Shown piece after piece: positions 14,201 through 28,600 of a stretch of 64,000 nt of DNA. The notes under the pieces were generated by a model that saw only the letters and a list, made by a program, of their open reading frames with translations, was not told the origin of the DNA and searched no databases. The translations under genes were made by a program, and so were the position numbers. The stretch is taken from positions 300,384 to 364,383 of the forward strand of contig CABFPE010000279.1 in assembly GCA_900660155.1 (NCBI GenBank), given 5' to 3'. This stretch comes from Hofstenia miamia. Lineage: Eukaryota; Xenacoelomorpha; Acoela; Hofsteniidae. How positions within the stretch are numbered: position 1 is the stretch's first letter; every line of letters begins with the position of its first letter.

Positions 14201-16647
14201 CACCAAAACAAAAAGCTGAGTCTACAAAAGAATTACTTTAATTACTTAAATAACTACTGGCAATACGCAAGAGTTATTGAAAATGCAGGCCATACATTAT
14301 TTTTTTTTGTCTTCAAGTCTTGGAAATCTTGTGATATTGACACATATATTACCTAACCTGCTGCCAAGTAATGTTCGAAGTAATGTATAAAGTTTATAGC
14401 CTGAAATTCCAATTTTGTAAAAAAGTTTCAATTTTGTCCATAGAGCTCATCCCTAAGAAATCTAGAACCCGTGGAAGCAAAACCTAACCAAGAATGTTTC
14501 TTTTTATTTACATAAAACACCCAAATGGTATTGAAGACACTCCTATATCCTGTGGTGCTTTCCGATTTTAAATATCCTTATGAGTTTGTGTGTCAGAAAG
14601 GTTAAAATGATTTATTAAGAAAAGATTTAGTAATCTGTTATAAGTAAAAAAATGAGTGGTAAAGAAAATAATAGCGGAAGATTTATAATTTGATTTACAT
14701 ATTCAAATGAGACACTGTAAAATAATTTTAAACTTCCAACCTGAAGTAAACGTAGTGGTATACGGCTTAAAACATCCTTCGATAATAATTTCAATGCGCT
14801 GAGCTTTTGAACAAGATCCACTAAGTAGGATAACAAAGATCTCAAGTAACTCCAGATCATCATTAAGAAGCACTGCAACATTCATATCATTATTTGCCTT
14901 AGCGTTGTAAATCTAAAAATAATTTCAGTTACTTGTTAAAATGATTTAAAAAATTCTAAGAACCCTGACATAATACCATAAAGATCGTGTGTTTACAAGA
15001 TTAAGGAATTAATCGAACTATCTAACCTGTCCTAGATTTTGATTACGATCGGTGGGATCACTTGAAGGAACAAAAAGATATTCCCTGGTGTTATCCCGTA
15101 CTGACTCTTCTCCAGTGTCACTGTTTTTCACTTTGAAAAGTACTCGAAACTCTATTACAACATCACTTTCGTTAGAGGCAAAGAAAACTTTGACATTGTC
15201 GACCTCATTTTTGGGAGTACTCTAGAAATAGGTTTATGAATATTAATACATAAAAAGAATGCATAACTTAAAAATAGTGTACTACTTACATTATTCACTG
15301 AAATAACTTGAACCATATTTGCCTTATTGGAACAATCGATAGCCTCATCAACATTAGTTTCATTTTTACGTTCCATATTGTCAAATGTTTCGCAAATCGT
15401 TGATGTTGTTGTTGCAAAAGAGCCAACTAAAAATTTAGAGCTATCCTTGTTGGTTGCTAATCATTAACAACTGCTATAAAAATGTAATATTAACTTAAAT
15501 AAAATATAAAAACTGAAAGGACAAAAAATCAAGGAAATCCCAGGGATGATTATAATAGATTTCGCATATGTATCAAAATTATAAGTTATAGCCAATATAC
15601 GTAGATCTGAAGTAGGTGAATTAATTAAGAATTAAGTTGGAAAGACTTACGAGTAGTTGTTGCAACAGTAGGCTTAAAGCATCCTTCCACAACAATTTCG
15701 ATATGAGAGGACGTTTGACATGTATCTGAGAGTAATGCTATTCTAATGTCAAACAGCAATAGAGTTTCAGGAATATTTACAGAAATATCTTGCACTTCGT
15801 TAGCATTTGCCTTGAAAATCTAAATGCGACGTTCATAGTAAAATTTAGACAAAATACATAATAAATTTAGGATAAATGAATATATTTTTAACTACATAAA
15901 TACATTTTACATCATTTCAATTTTCTAAAAAAGTTTCAAACTCTCATCATACCTAATGCTCTAGTAATCTGGAGGAGCCCAAAAATCTTTTGTTTTTAGC
16001 AGGAAAATGTTTTATATACCCACAAACTGGAGACCCAGCTGAAAACGGAATTTTCGGTGAAACCATAGAGACCTGACATGGCGTCAATTAAATGGGCCCT
16101 GTCACCAATATTTGGGGACATGGAGTGAAAGTGCAAAGGTAACTGGGATAGTCCGTATTGTTACTCTCACTGTAGAGTCCATGTAAAGAATATCAATTTG
16201 ATTGAAAACTATTCTTCATTTTCCTCAGTTAAATATCATGGCTTGCGCCACCACTTTCACTAATTTGCACGTTCACCCATATCCACTCTAGAAAAAGCAT
16301 TTTCTTTGATTAGCATTAATTTAATAAAATTGTGTTCAACCGAGCATTGTTAGTTTGATGCACGCATGGCTTAAAGCTGAGTATGGTAGAAAAAAATCTT
16401 AATTTCGTGAAATTTACTGTTTCTAAGATTAATTACCAATAATTGAGTTAAAAACTTATTTCAGTAAACTATGATAAATTAATAATGTTTATTCATACTG
16501 GAATGATATTTATGTGTATTATACAAACATGTGATGAAACAGACATTTGGAATAAAATTACAGCGTCTATACAATTTCAAAATGTATGTTCCATTTAAGG
16601 AACAATGAAAGGAAAAGTGTTAGGCCCAGGTTTATGAAAATACTCCC

Positions 16648-16678
<31 letters not shown>

Positions 16679-19600
16679 CACTATGTCGTCTCGTTAATTC
16701 TCTCCTAAAACTAATGATTCTTTGCGAAAATCCTTGAGTATCTAGTAATATTAAATTTTATGAATTGCATGTCAAATTATAGGTATTTAAAACAAACCCA
16801 AAGTCACTTTGGCATGTTGAAAGGGAGATGTTCTTTCAAACTAGTTATTGATATTTTTGAGCGAAACAATTACATAATTAGGTTTCACACGTAAGTTGGA
16901 TAGCGTATAAAGGCTGGTGCAATAAAATATCGACGATATTATTGCAAATATATTAATCAAAAATAAATAATTTTGACATCTTTTGTCGAAGAAAAATTAT
17001 CGCGATCATAGCGTAATCGGAATACCATATTAAATATAAAGTAGATTATTGTAAAAGAGTTTGATAAACATCAGTAGTTAAGAGTCCCACTGTAGGAAAA
17101 TGGTTATTTCCAGCTTAAATAAACTTATTAGACATATGCAATATGTATCATATAGTTGGGGTAAAACAACAAGAATGACAGACTGAGTAACAGTATATAA
17201 TTACTGTAATGTACCTAAGCAACGACAATAACAAATGCTTTGTTGATTTATGATTGGCTTTCATCAGTTAATGATGGGGACAACCCTCAATGAAAAGTTT
17301 ATGTCCACTTATCTCTTAATTGTAGTATTACATTTAATACTTATATCTAGGGATGTGCCGGAATCCGGTAAAATCGACAATTACACAACCGGATCCGGAT
17401 ATCTGGTATCAGGTAAAATTTAACATGTTTACCGGATTTTACCGGATAACATATTCTGAGATAAATCTTGATTTTTTCGAGGAAAAAGCTATATTTTTCC
17501 CATGATATGGAAGTTGTCATTCAACGAAAAAAGTTTTTCTGACATATCAGGACGTAGTCTAGGACTGGCCATGTATTTTGGCAACTGAATAAATATTAAA
17601 GAAACTATATACATTATTATTTCATGGCACGTGTTTCAGATGTGTGCCATGCGTATTCATGCAAAATATATGATGATTGACATTTAATTGCCTCAATTAA
17701 AAATCAAAGTTGTTCAATGTTTGACAGTGTCGAAATTCCACCAGATGTTAATAATTCGTCCTGTCCTCGAATACTGCAGTCCACTTTGGCATTACTCTTT
17801 AACAAAGAATCAGAAACAAGCGTTAGAACGAATATTGATTTTGAAATTGCATGTAATTATTGTAAGATACAATCATCATATAACAGAAGACAAATTCAAT
17901 GTGACAAACTATGGAGTAAAATTACAAAAAATTTCAATCATCCTCTACACCTTCTAGTTCCTACTGGAAGAGACATAAATTATAAACTAAGGAATCCAAG
18001 ACTATGATTCAGATGATAGAACAAAACGATTTCTCAATAGTTTTGTTTCGATACAATCAAGAAATTGAGATATAGATTATGGTGCTTTTAAATTTTATGT
18101 TGTCTATTTTTCGACCTTTTCGTCGCAAAGACAAATAAATTTCTCTCTCAAAAAATACCTGTGAAATAAACGCCTATATCAAGTCACGATTAGAAAATAT
18201 TGGCTTCAATGCTATAATGGAAGGAAAGGGGATGGACATAATCGGAATTGTATGTCAATTTACGAAAATGCCAAGAACATCATCGGCTGCAGTTGAGAGA
18301 TGTTTCTCTATGTCAAGAAAACTTTTGACCTATGACAGAAATCTTAACCACAAATAATATATGGAAATTTATGTGCTGTTATTATAATTTAGTGAAGCAG
18401 TTGCTTTAAAAAATTGACTTATTATTATGTAAAAGTTTTTTATTTGTTTTATATCTTGTTCTCAGTAATAGAAAAACGTTTTATGTTGCTTAAATGGACA
18501 TTTTGAAAAATGGATGGTCATATTTTAGGGCATATTTAACTAAATTCCGTCATATTTCTCATATTTTGTCATAAAAATAAGGTCACATTTTGTTTTTTAT
18601 AGTCATATTTCTGGTTGCCCTAGTAATAATTGAACAATATATTATCCGGTATCCGATATATTCAATTCACTATCTGGATCCCATCCCTATTTATATCGCG
18701 GACATCTTAAATATCAAGATGTTACTATGGCAGAGATGGAACCGGCCACCGGCCGGCCGAGGACGGTTTCGGCCGGGGCCGGCAATTACCGGCCTGCAGC
18801 CATTTTGTAATGTCCACGAAAGGCCGGTAAAATTACCGGCTATTTGCCGGCCAAAAATCAAATAAATATTCTTGTTTTTAAGTGACAAGTTGCGAATAAA
18901 TGTTTTGTTTATGAGAAAATATCTGTTGTTATTTAAATGAATAGTGAGACGAAAACAAATTATTCAATTCAACACTTTATATACAATCTACAACGGTTGG
19001 TGCTTCAAATGTGTTAGATGCTAGTTTGCAAAATTGCAAATGTAGTGTAAAAAAGGGGAAATATAATCCTTTCTTTAATGGAAATCAGGATTAAAGTGAT
19101 TTAAATCAGGCAGGTTTGGTATTGAAACGGGTTAGGTATGAAATGTAGGTAAACTTATATAAGGCAAATGCACCCTCAATATGAACACCACTACAGCGCT
19201 AATTAATATTTGGGTGACTTCCACTTCAGTTGGAGCTCTAAGGATCTAAGTCTCTAAACACTAACACCATAGTTAATTGTAACTCTCTATTTAACTTTTA
19301 CCGTTATATATTGCAAATAAATTGCAATACATAGTAATGATTCAGAAATTATAGAAACTGTTTGTAAACATGCATATTGCCTTTAAAGGTACAAACCAAA
19401 AAGATCCATAACTCATTATTGGATTATATTTTCAGAGCAAATTTCAAAAAGAGAATTGAACATATAAATACGGTGAAACCGAATAAAGCGGTCAAAACCG
19501 GTACTTTATAATGTGAGGACCAGTCAAAGCCGGTACTGAAATGAGGGTCAATACCGGTGAGCGGTCAGGGGTGGCCGGAACCGGACAAGTCATGGTCGCC

Positions 19601-22600
19601 AATTGAGACTACTACTTCCATCTATGATTCAAAGTATTAATCAAATTCACATCAGAAATGCATGTTAAGCAATTCCTACATTTTCTACTTATGTAAGAAA
19701 TTTGCTTGTTTCATAATTGACGGTCAAATGCTACAACTACTATGTATTAACAAAAGATAAGCAATAAAGAAAAATCAACCTTCCCCAATTCGTCTGCGCG
19801 ATCAATTAAATTAAGTAGATCAATGTCTACTTCTTGGAGGTTATTATCAAGCACTGAGCCGCGAGCATTAGTCCTATCCTTTACATAGAAAAATATGCGG
19901 AACTCCACAGGATTAGCGTTTTCTGAAAACAGAACTCTAACGTTATCGACATCTTCCTTGGGAGCTTCCTATTGAAATAAACCTCATAAATTTATACGAA
20001 AAATGCATGACTCACATGATCGATAGGGATGATAAAAATCATGTTGTCCGCATTTGTGCAATTCAAATCTTCATCAATTTGTGTTTCATTTTTACGTTCC
20101 ATATCGCCAATTTCTTCGCAGATTTCACTCGTTATCGTTGATGTGGCTTGTTGTGTGGAACCTAAATTGAATTCAAAATTGCAAAATAATAGTTGTTATT
20201 GCATTCTTAAAAATCATTAAGTTTGTAAAAAATGTGCAGCAAATCGAAATCAAAATGGAATTTTATTAAAATCAGTAAAATCAGTCACATTTGTCAATCA
20301 ATTAATTAGCTAGAGAGGCCGAGACATTGTAGACATCAACCACAAAAAAATTTTAATTATAGAAATAAAAAATAAATCTCCGCTGTATTTCACAGATACC
20401 ATTTTCTCAATTATATTTACTAGACAGTTAATGTTCAAAAACTTTAGGAAAATTCGGTTAAACGAATTAATAAGTAAAATTAAATGCAATAGAATTAAGC
20501 AGTTTTATATGTGACCGAAAATTCGCGATATAAGTATTTTCAAATGTAGTTAGGCTGCCAATAATACAAAAAGTGGTTATTTAGTAAAAAAAATTGACCA
20601 TATTTGATTTGGAAGGATGTGAATTGCAAATTACAAAAATTAAAGTTTAAATAATGTGCAATTACTATAACCTCCACGCTAAGTCGGCGTCTTGGCAAGT
20701 TCAAAAAGCAACACTTAAATCGCAATTACATTCTATTAAAAAGTTTAAAAAAAAGAGTGCAGAATTTAAGGGTGTGTGTTTTAAGAGGCAAGTGATATTG
20801 TGATTATAATATATCGAGAAAAGAAAGAAGCATCTACCAATTGATGTTCGCTGCATACAACTAAGAAGCATAACTGAAACTGAATCTGCATCAATATTAC
20901 AAGCATTTCCCCAGAATAAAACGAAAAATCTTTCGAATTGATGATTACCAATAGTGGGGATTGGAATATTTATCACGTCATCATTTGAATTGGCCTCGTT
21001 TATCTAAAAAGTGGGGGAAATGTAAGCATTATAATCAAATTTAAGCTTCACTTAAATAAGCCACGATCAAAAAGAAATAAACAAAAAATATAGAGTAAAT
21101 ATAAAAATTGAAAAAAAGTATTATCCAGAGAGCTGCATAACATTTTCATTTAGTATGTATTTCTGACAATGTATTAAATTCATAATTTTAGGTCTATTTT
21201 TTGGATAAAACACTGAATAAATTAAGTAAAATATTCACCTAAGTAATAACTTCCTAAATGAAATCTTGGAAAATTTACGTAAATATTTACTATACACTGA
21301 AAGTTTATTCTGTTTATTTAAAAGTTTGTGACAAAATTGATTTTATTTTGCAATAGCTTTACGTATATTATAAAGATTAAATTTTGACCTAATACTCCTC
21401 CATTTTGTGACCTAAACACTTTCAAATATTGACTGTATTTTGACTTAAATAAAAAGCAGTCAATAGAGGTTCAACTTTGTGCGCCCTGTTGGCAGCGGTT
21501 TCGCTGAAAAAATTATTAGATATCATGATTTTAAATATTATATGCAGCTAGAACAACTAAAAACCACATCAGAATACGAACCAATCCAAATGAGGGAGAG
21601 GGATTGTACATCAATGCATATGAAAGTGGAACGCTTTTGCCAGTACTGTCATAATAATAGACAATTTGAGTATCCGGATTTCGCGCAGAAAAGACCACTC
21701 GGAACCGAACTTTAGATGAACTAGAAAGACCACTGAATTTCAATCGTATGCTGTCATATTCGGCGATCTAACATGAATTAAACTAAATGGCTAAAGAATA
21801 AAAACTTACATCATCCTGAATATGACTAAACCACCAAAATATCCCAGAACTGCATCTTGGAAAATCATGAGTTTTCAAAAATTGGCTTTGATGTACCATT
21901 GCATCATCATCAGAACAAATTTTTCCAGTCGTTGTGTAGAACGTGGAAACAGCTAATAATATTAAAAACAAAATTATAAAGAAAATTGGGGAAAGAAGAA
22001 ATATTTTGGTAAGTCTGGCAAAATTTGGCATTAAAATATTTGTTAACATTTAACCGTCTGGTTTCCATTTAAGTGAAACAAGCAAAAATCTCCACACAAA
22101 GAAATTGGGACAACATTTATTGGTAAACGTGCGCAAATTGAAAGTTGAAAATTTTCACAAAATGTATTGTTGTGCCTGAAGTAAGTAAAAAGCATTATTT
22201 TTCATTGAAAATTTTGATTATTTTAAAAAGTTCATACTTCATATTCAGGATTTATTATGTTTAAAAGTTAATTCCCGCATTTTTTGTTGTTCTATTTCGT
22301 CAAAATAAAATTATTTTTATATAACGAGTTTTATGTTATAATGTTTTCTGTATTACCAGCAATCTATCAATATATGACTTTCCCTATATAATGTTATAAT
22401 ATGTGTTATTTTAAAGTTAGAAGATGTCAACTTTCGTACCGGAAAGACGTCATTTGTGGGACGCTCTTCTCTTCCATTTCCATCTCAAAAAGAAAACCAA
22501 TGACGCGCACCAAATGCTTTCCCAAGCTTACGCTAATGCTGCTCCATCCATAAGAACATGCCACGAATGGTTTCAACTATTCAAATCAGGCGATTTTGAC

Positions 22601-25600
22601 GTCAACGGCAAACATCGGCCAAGACGGCCAAAAAAATGGAAAACGAAAAATTTTAAGCTTTATTGGATGAAGATTCGGCTCAAAAGCAGGAACAACTCGC
22701 GGCATCTCTTGGCGTCACGCAAAACGTCGTATCTTTTCGATTGAAAGCAATGGGGAAGATTCAGAAGGAAGGAATGTGGGTGCCCAATGCACTATCAGAA
22801 CGCAACAAAGAGCAGAAAAACAATTTCAAAAATTTTGCTGGACAGATTCCAAAGAAAGTAGTTTTTGCACCTCATCATAACTGGTGATGAAAATGGGTGT
22901 AGCATGACAATCCGAAGCGAAGAAATTAGTGAATTAGTAATGGTGAAACGGCAACTTCCACGGGAGGAAGGTCTTACTGTGCACATGGAGGGATCAACGT
23001 ACTATGAGCTTCGTCAACCTGGTGAAACAGTCACTGCGTATCGCTACCAAAATCAATTAGTGCAGTTGCGCCATTAAATTGCAGTAAAGAGACCAGAATA
23101 AGCGGAGAGACATGACAAACTCATACTGCTTCATTATAACGCAAACCGCATGTTGTAAAAAAAGGTAAAAGATACGCCGAATAAGTTCAAATGGGAAGTC
23201 TTACCACACCCGCTGCAATCTCCGGACATCTCCTCGGCGGATTATCACCTTTTCTGGTGAATGGACTCATGGTCTAGCGGAGCAGCGCTTTGGAGATTCC
23301 CAAGACGTCGGAAAATGGCTCGGTATATGGATTGCAGCAAAACCAGAAAACTTTTATTATGATGGAATCCATAAATTGCCTGAACTTTGGAAAAATGTTG
23401 TTATTAATTATTACTAATAAACGTTATATTTTAGTTTGTCTAGTTTCAAGCATCTTGAAAAGCGTAAAAAACGCGGAAATTAACTTTTAAACGTAATAAT
23501 TAGTAATAAAAATGAAAGTGGAGACATTCCTTTATCATGTAGTGATTTCACATATTGGACAACTCTATTAGTTCGTGAGCTACAACCTTTTAACATTTTT
23601 TAGAAACATTTAAAAAAATTCGAGGCATTTTAAGGTTAAACAAACTGTGATATTTTACTTAAATAAGAATGTTGAAAAAACAATTGAATTAAAAAATTCA
23701 ATAATAATTCAAAGCAGATATTATATTGGTCATCAATGCGGATGCAAAAGCACCGTCTTATCTTCAAAAAAATAATATATTATTTTTACAAAATGAAAAA
23801 ACTAGAAATGACATTAAATTTTTGAATGACAATAACGGTTACTTAGGAATATCATAAAAATCAGGATACATAAAAAAGTTCAAACCGGTAGTTTCTGAAG
23901 ATGCCGATGACTGCGAAAATGTACTTGAAAATGTACCACTAGTAGAGGAACCTAAAGAAAACCAGAATAATGCTTGCAATGAATCAAAGATGGTTTGTTT
24001 AACATTCCTTATACATAGCACTATAAAATTATATTCTTTCGTCATGGTACTTTTAATGAACAGGGTTGAAAATGCAGTCTCACTTGTTTTCATGTAAAAA
24101 GGTGGGGCACTTTTCGAAATCTTAGCACAAATATGCTTATTCAAAATTATCATTATTTGTTATCAATAAACCACTATTCTTTGCAAGAGGGCTGAGAAAA
24201 AGAGTTAGAAAATGTGCTTTCAGCAGAAGTACCTAGTGAACAGAACAATTAATTTGTTTCTATGAAAATTAACTAATTCTGGAAACATGCTTGATTTAAT
24301 AACACCATAGTTATTTTTCTATGGACTTAAGAAGAAATATTTAAGAATAGTTGTAAAATCAAATCTTCATCAATATAAGATAAATAAATTACCGGTGGTC
24401 TTTGCAGAAGTTGGTTGAGAGTAGAAGCTTGAAAATTGACTAGTAGAAGAACCTAAATATACCCACCGACAATCAGATATTCAATAAAACTGACATTGAA
24501 AAAAGATTATTAACTCAGCAGGAAAAAATAAAGTGCAATTTCATAAAAAAATATCTTCCATAACAAAGAGAATATGATATATATATCAAGAGAAATTCAG
24601 TAGCTCTATATCAGTTTCAAAACAGTAGCTGATTGTATACTTGGTATAAAGATTTTGAAATGGGAAAACCAGTAAGAAGCATACAATAATTTTAAGCTTC
24701 TAACCTGATGTAAAAGTTGTGGTTCCCGATTTATAGCATCCTTCCGTAATAATCTCAATGCGCTGGGCTTTTGAACAAGATTCACTGAGTAGAATGATAA
24801 AGATGTTTAGTACTTCTAGATCATCGTTTAGAAGCACTGGGACATTTAGCTCTTCATTTGCTTCAGTGCTGTAAATCTAAACGCAACTTCAATCAACTTA
24901 CAAAATCTTTTGTCATAGAAGCTTTGACATTAGTCAAACAAAAACTACACTGATTAAACTACAGCATTATATGCATGACTGTTAATTTATTGATCAAGCA
25001 GGAAAATGGGAGAATATAATTGAAATTTTTTTATTAATATCCAGTTGTCTAACCTGTCCTAGATCTTGATTACGATCGGTGGGATCGCTTCCAGGCACAA
25101 AAAGAATTTCTTTGTTGTTATCACGTATTGCCAAATCGCCAGTATAGCTATCGTTTACTTTATAAAGCACTCGAAACTCTATTACAACATCACTTTCATT
25201 TGAAGAAAAGTACACTTTGATGTTATCGATATCGTCTTTAGGAGAGTTCTAGACAGACAGTTATATGAGTATTATACAATTTTTGTATATATGCGTTAAA
25301 AATTGAGTAAGTGTGGAAACAAATTAAATTTAAACAATACTTACATTATCAACTGAAATAACATGAACCATGTTTTCTTTATCTACGCAATCGACATCCT
25401 CATTGACAGCACTTTCATTTTTACGTTCCATATCATCAATCGTTTCACAAATGGTTGGCGTAATAGTCGTAGTGGTAGCAACTAAAAATTAGAATAATGG
25501 AACACAATGTACATTTCATAAGCAAAGCAACTTCCGTTTTAAAGAAGAAATAAGTTTTAGAAAATAGAAAATTTTTGAAAGAAAGTGTAATGAAAGCCTT

Positions 25601-28600
25601 GAGTAGAAACTGCTAGCAATTCTTGTTAAAATCTATTGAAAATTCAATTTCAAAAATTTAATATAGACAAAGATTAATCACACAGTTGATGCAAAAATGA
25701 AATGAATACTGATACTGACGAGTTGCAACAACATAATTGTGTGCCGCTTAGAATTAGGATGGTAGGGTTGATGTTGACAGAAGCTTAAGTTTGTTAAATG
25801 TTGATAGAAAAACGAAAATTGAAAAATGTTTTTAAGAAAATATTTTATAATTTAATTTGAAGAACTTACAAGTTGTTGTTGTGGGTGTCGGCTTAAAGCA
25901 CCCCTCCGCAACAACTTCGATATGGGAATCTTTTTGACAAGTATCTGAGAGTAAGGCAATTTTGATTTCAAATAGTACTTGATCTTCCGGAATTTTAACA
26001 AAAATATCTTGTACTTCATTGGCGTTTGCATTGAAAATCTAAATGTAAAATAAAAAGTTAACAGTTCAAGACAATACTAATAAGTTTATGATACAAATAG
26101 TAGACAATTATAATAAAAATTCTAAATACCTTTTTCGGCATAACAAAGCAAATAAAATTAACCTGGCCCAATTCCTGTTCCCGATTTACTATATTTCCTA
26201 GGGAAATATCTACTTCTTCAAAGTTATTATTAAGCACTAAGCCGCGAGTAGTGGTCCTCTCTTTTACCACGAAAAATATACGGAAATCCACATGATCAGC
26301 GTTTTGTGTGAACAGGACTCTAACGTTATCAACAACTTCTTTGGGATCATCCTATTGAAATGCAATACTGTTGATGAAATTCAGATAAAAGACTTACATG
26401 ATCGATAGTGATGTTGAAAATCATATCTTCAGCATTTGTACATATAAGATCTTCGTCAATTTGTGTTTTATTCTTACGTTCCATATCACCAACAGCTTGA
26501 CAGATTTCACTAATAGTTGTTGATGATGTGATTGGCAAAGTAGACACTAAATTTAAAAAAAACTATGAAATATCAACCTTTGAAGGAACAATTAAATTTT
26601 TATATTAGGAATTGTTGTGCAATTTTCAATCAATTTTAAATTACGAATTGAAAAAATATGTTTTTTCCAATTATGGTAAAAATAAGTAAGGATTAAAAAT
26701 AACCTAGAACAAGCATACGCAAAAATGCAGATGTAATGTGATACCTGTTGATGTAGCAGTTGAGGTGGTTGATGTCGATTCCACACAAGACTGAAACTTA
26801 ATTGAAATTGCATCTGCATCAATATAGCAAATTCTTCCGAACATTAGAATGTATATACGTTTTAGTTCTAGATTATCCGGATTGGGTATAGAAATACTTA
26901 ACTCTTCGTTTGAGTTCGATTCGGAAATCTAAAAATGAATGCAATAGTGAACATATGTAAATAGGTTATTTAATAAGTCCAAACATCAAAAATTATAAAA
27001 TGCAGAAAAAAAATATGATAAGTTCTTAGAAACGAAAAAGCGTTCCGGAAGGAGACTATCTGAAAACACCAGGAAAGAAATTAAAAATGTCTCCATAAAG
27101 TTTAATGTATAGGACTTAGTTTATCCTAAATGAATTCTAGATCTGATAAAATGCGTTTTTAAGAAAATATTTGCATCTGCTAATAATTGTCCAATTTATT
27201 TAACTATTACATTTACTAGACACATTGTTATCATTATTTATATTCCATGATTTCTCACACCTTGATGTGAGAGCTTTACATACGATTCGAGCTGTTCCTA
27301 GCTATGCTGCCTTTATTATCCTTACCAGGAGAACATCAATTTTCTTCAACTTTCAAAAAATTTCTTTATTTCCTCTGTCAATTACTTACACTTACAAATA
27401 ATATGTCTGCTTGCTTTCTATATTTGTCCTTAGATATGGCGCAGTTGGTCTATCACTATTCCCAATGTTTCTTCATTATTTACAACTACTCGGTCTGCCC
27501 ATTCCTCTCCAGCTTCTAAGCCATATTTCCTATTAAGCTCCAATATATTACAGGTCGTAATTATCATTCCTGAACGTATACTCATTATGTGCTAAATTCT
27601 CACAACCTGTTATTATATGGTCTTCAGTCTCCATTTCACTTCTTCTATCGCGTGCCTATTCACTTAGTTTGTCTTGATTGCTTGCTTCTGTGCTGCTATT
27701 TTCATTGCATCTCTCTCACTTGCGATCCCAACATTTTACACTTGATGCTTTCTTCTATGGCACAGTTTCTTGCATTCCTTCTGTCTATAGATTGGGTACC
27801 TTTCTACCTCCATCCTGTCCTGCTATGTATCGCCGTCAGTTCATATCTTTCTCAACTCCGTACTAATATCCAAATGTGATCCTTATTAGAAAATGAATAC
27901 CTGTTCTAGGATTTGAAAGAAATTTTTTAATTGAATCAAACAAAATTCACCTTAAAATACAAAATATAACAATGCATCATAACAAGTACAATAGCATGTT
28001 TCAGCCATTGATCGCTTGGATTGTATTTTCTTAGAAAAATATCCAAAAGTACTTATATTTTTTGAATATGCAAGCGAAGAAAAAATTACTTTCTGCAGAA
28101 CTGTATTCAAGGAAACGAGCATTTTTGTGATTTCAAAATATGTAGTTCACAATTCTTTTATTACTTATGGGTTCGCTCCCAATTCCCACGCATCATAAAG
28201 TTCTACCTTCGTCATAATGTAAACCTTAGAATAGTATGAATACAAGAAACTTAATTGACTTTATACAACATACATAAAATATAATATATTTTTTAGAGAA
28301 AGCAAAATTTCACATCGATCAATTTATTCATTGCAGTTCTTTCGTAACAAAAACTGATTATAGAATTTAACCAATTTTTCTTGCCTATGTCATTACTGTT
28401 GCTAAAAATAATTTAACCAATTTTTCTTGCCTATGTCATTACTGTTGCTAAAATACATCAAAAAACAAACCAATCCATAATATTCCGGAGAAGTATCAAA
28501 GAACGCTTGAAAGACCAATGTTACATCATTCATCGCAGTATCCAAATGATAGTAAAGTCCTGTATCCAAGTTTTGCATGTGGAAAATTACTCTGAAATTA

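Noticed and set aside
27304-27879. Plus-strand frames with hydrophobic, Cys- and Ser-rich products
   Set aside because: They are antisense to a decayed reverse-transcriptase C-terminus on the minus strand.
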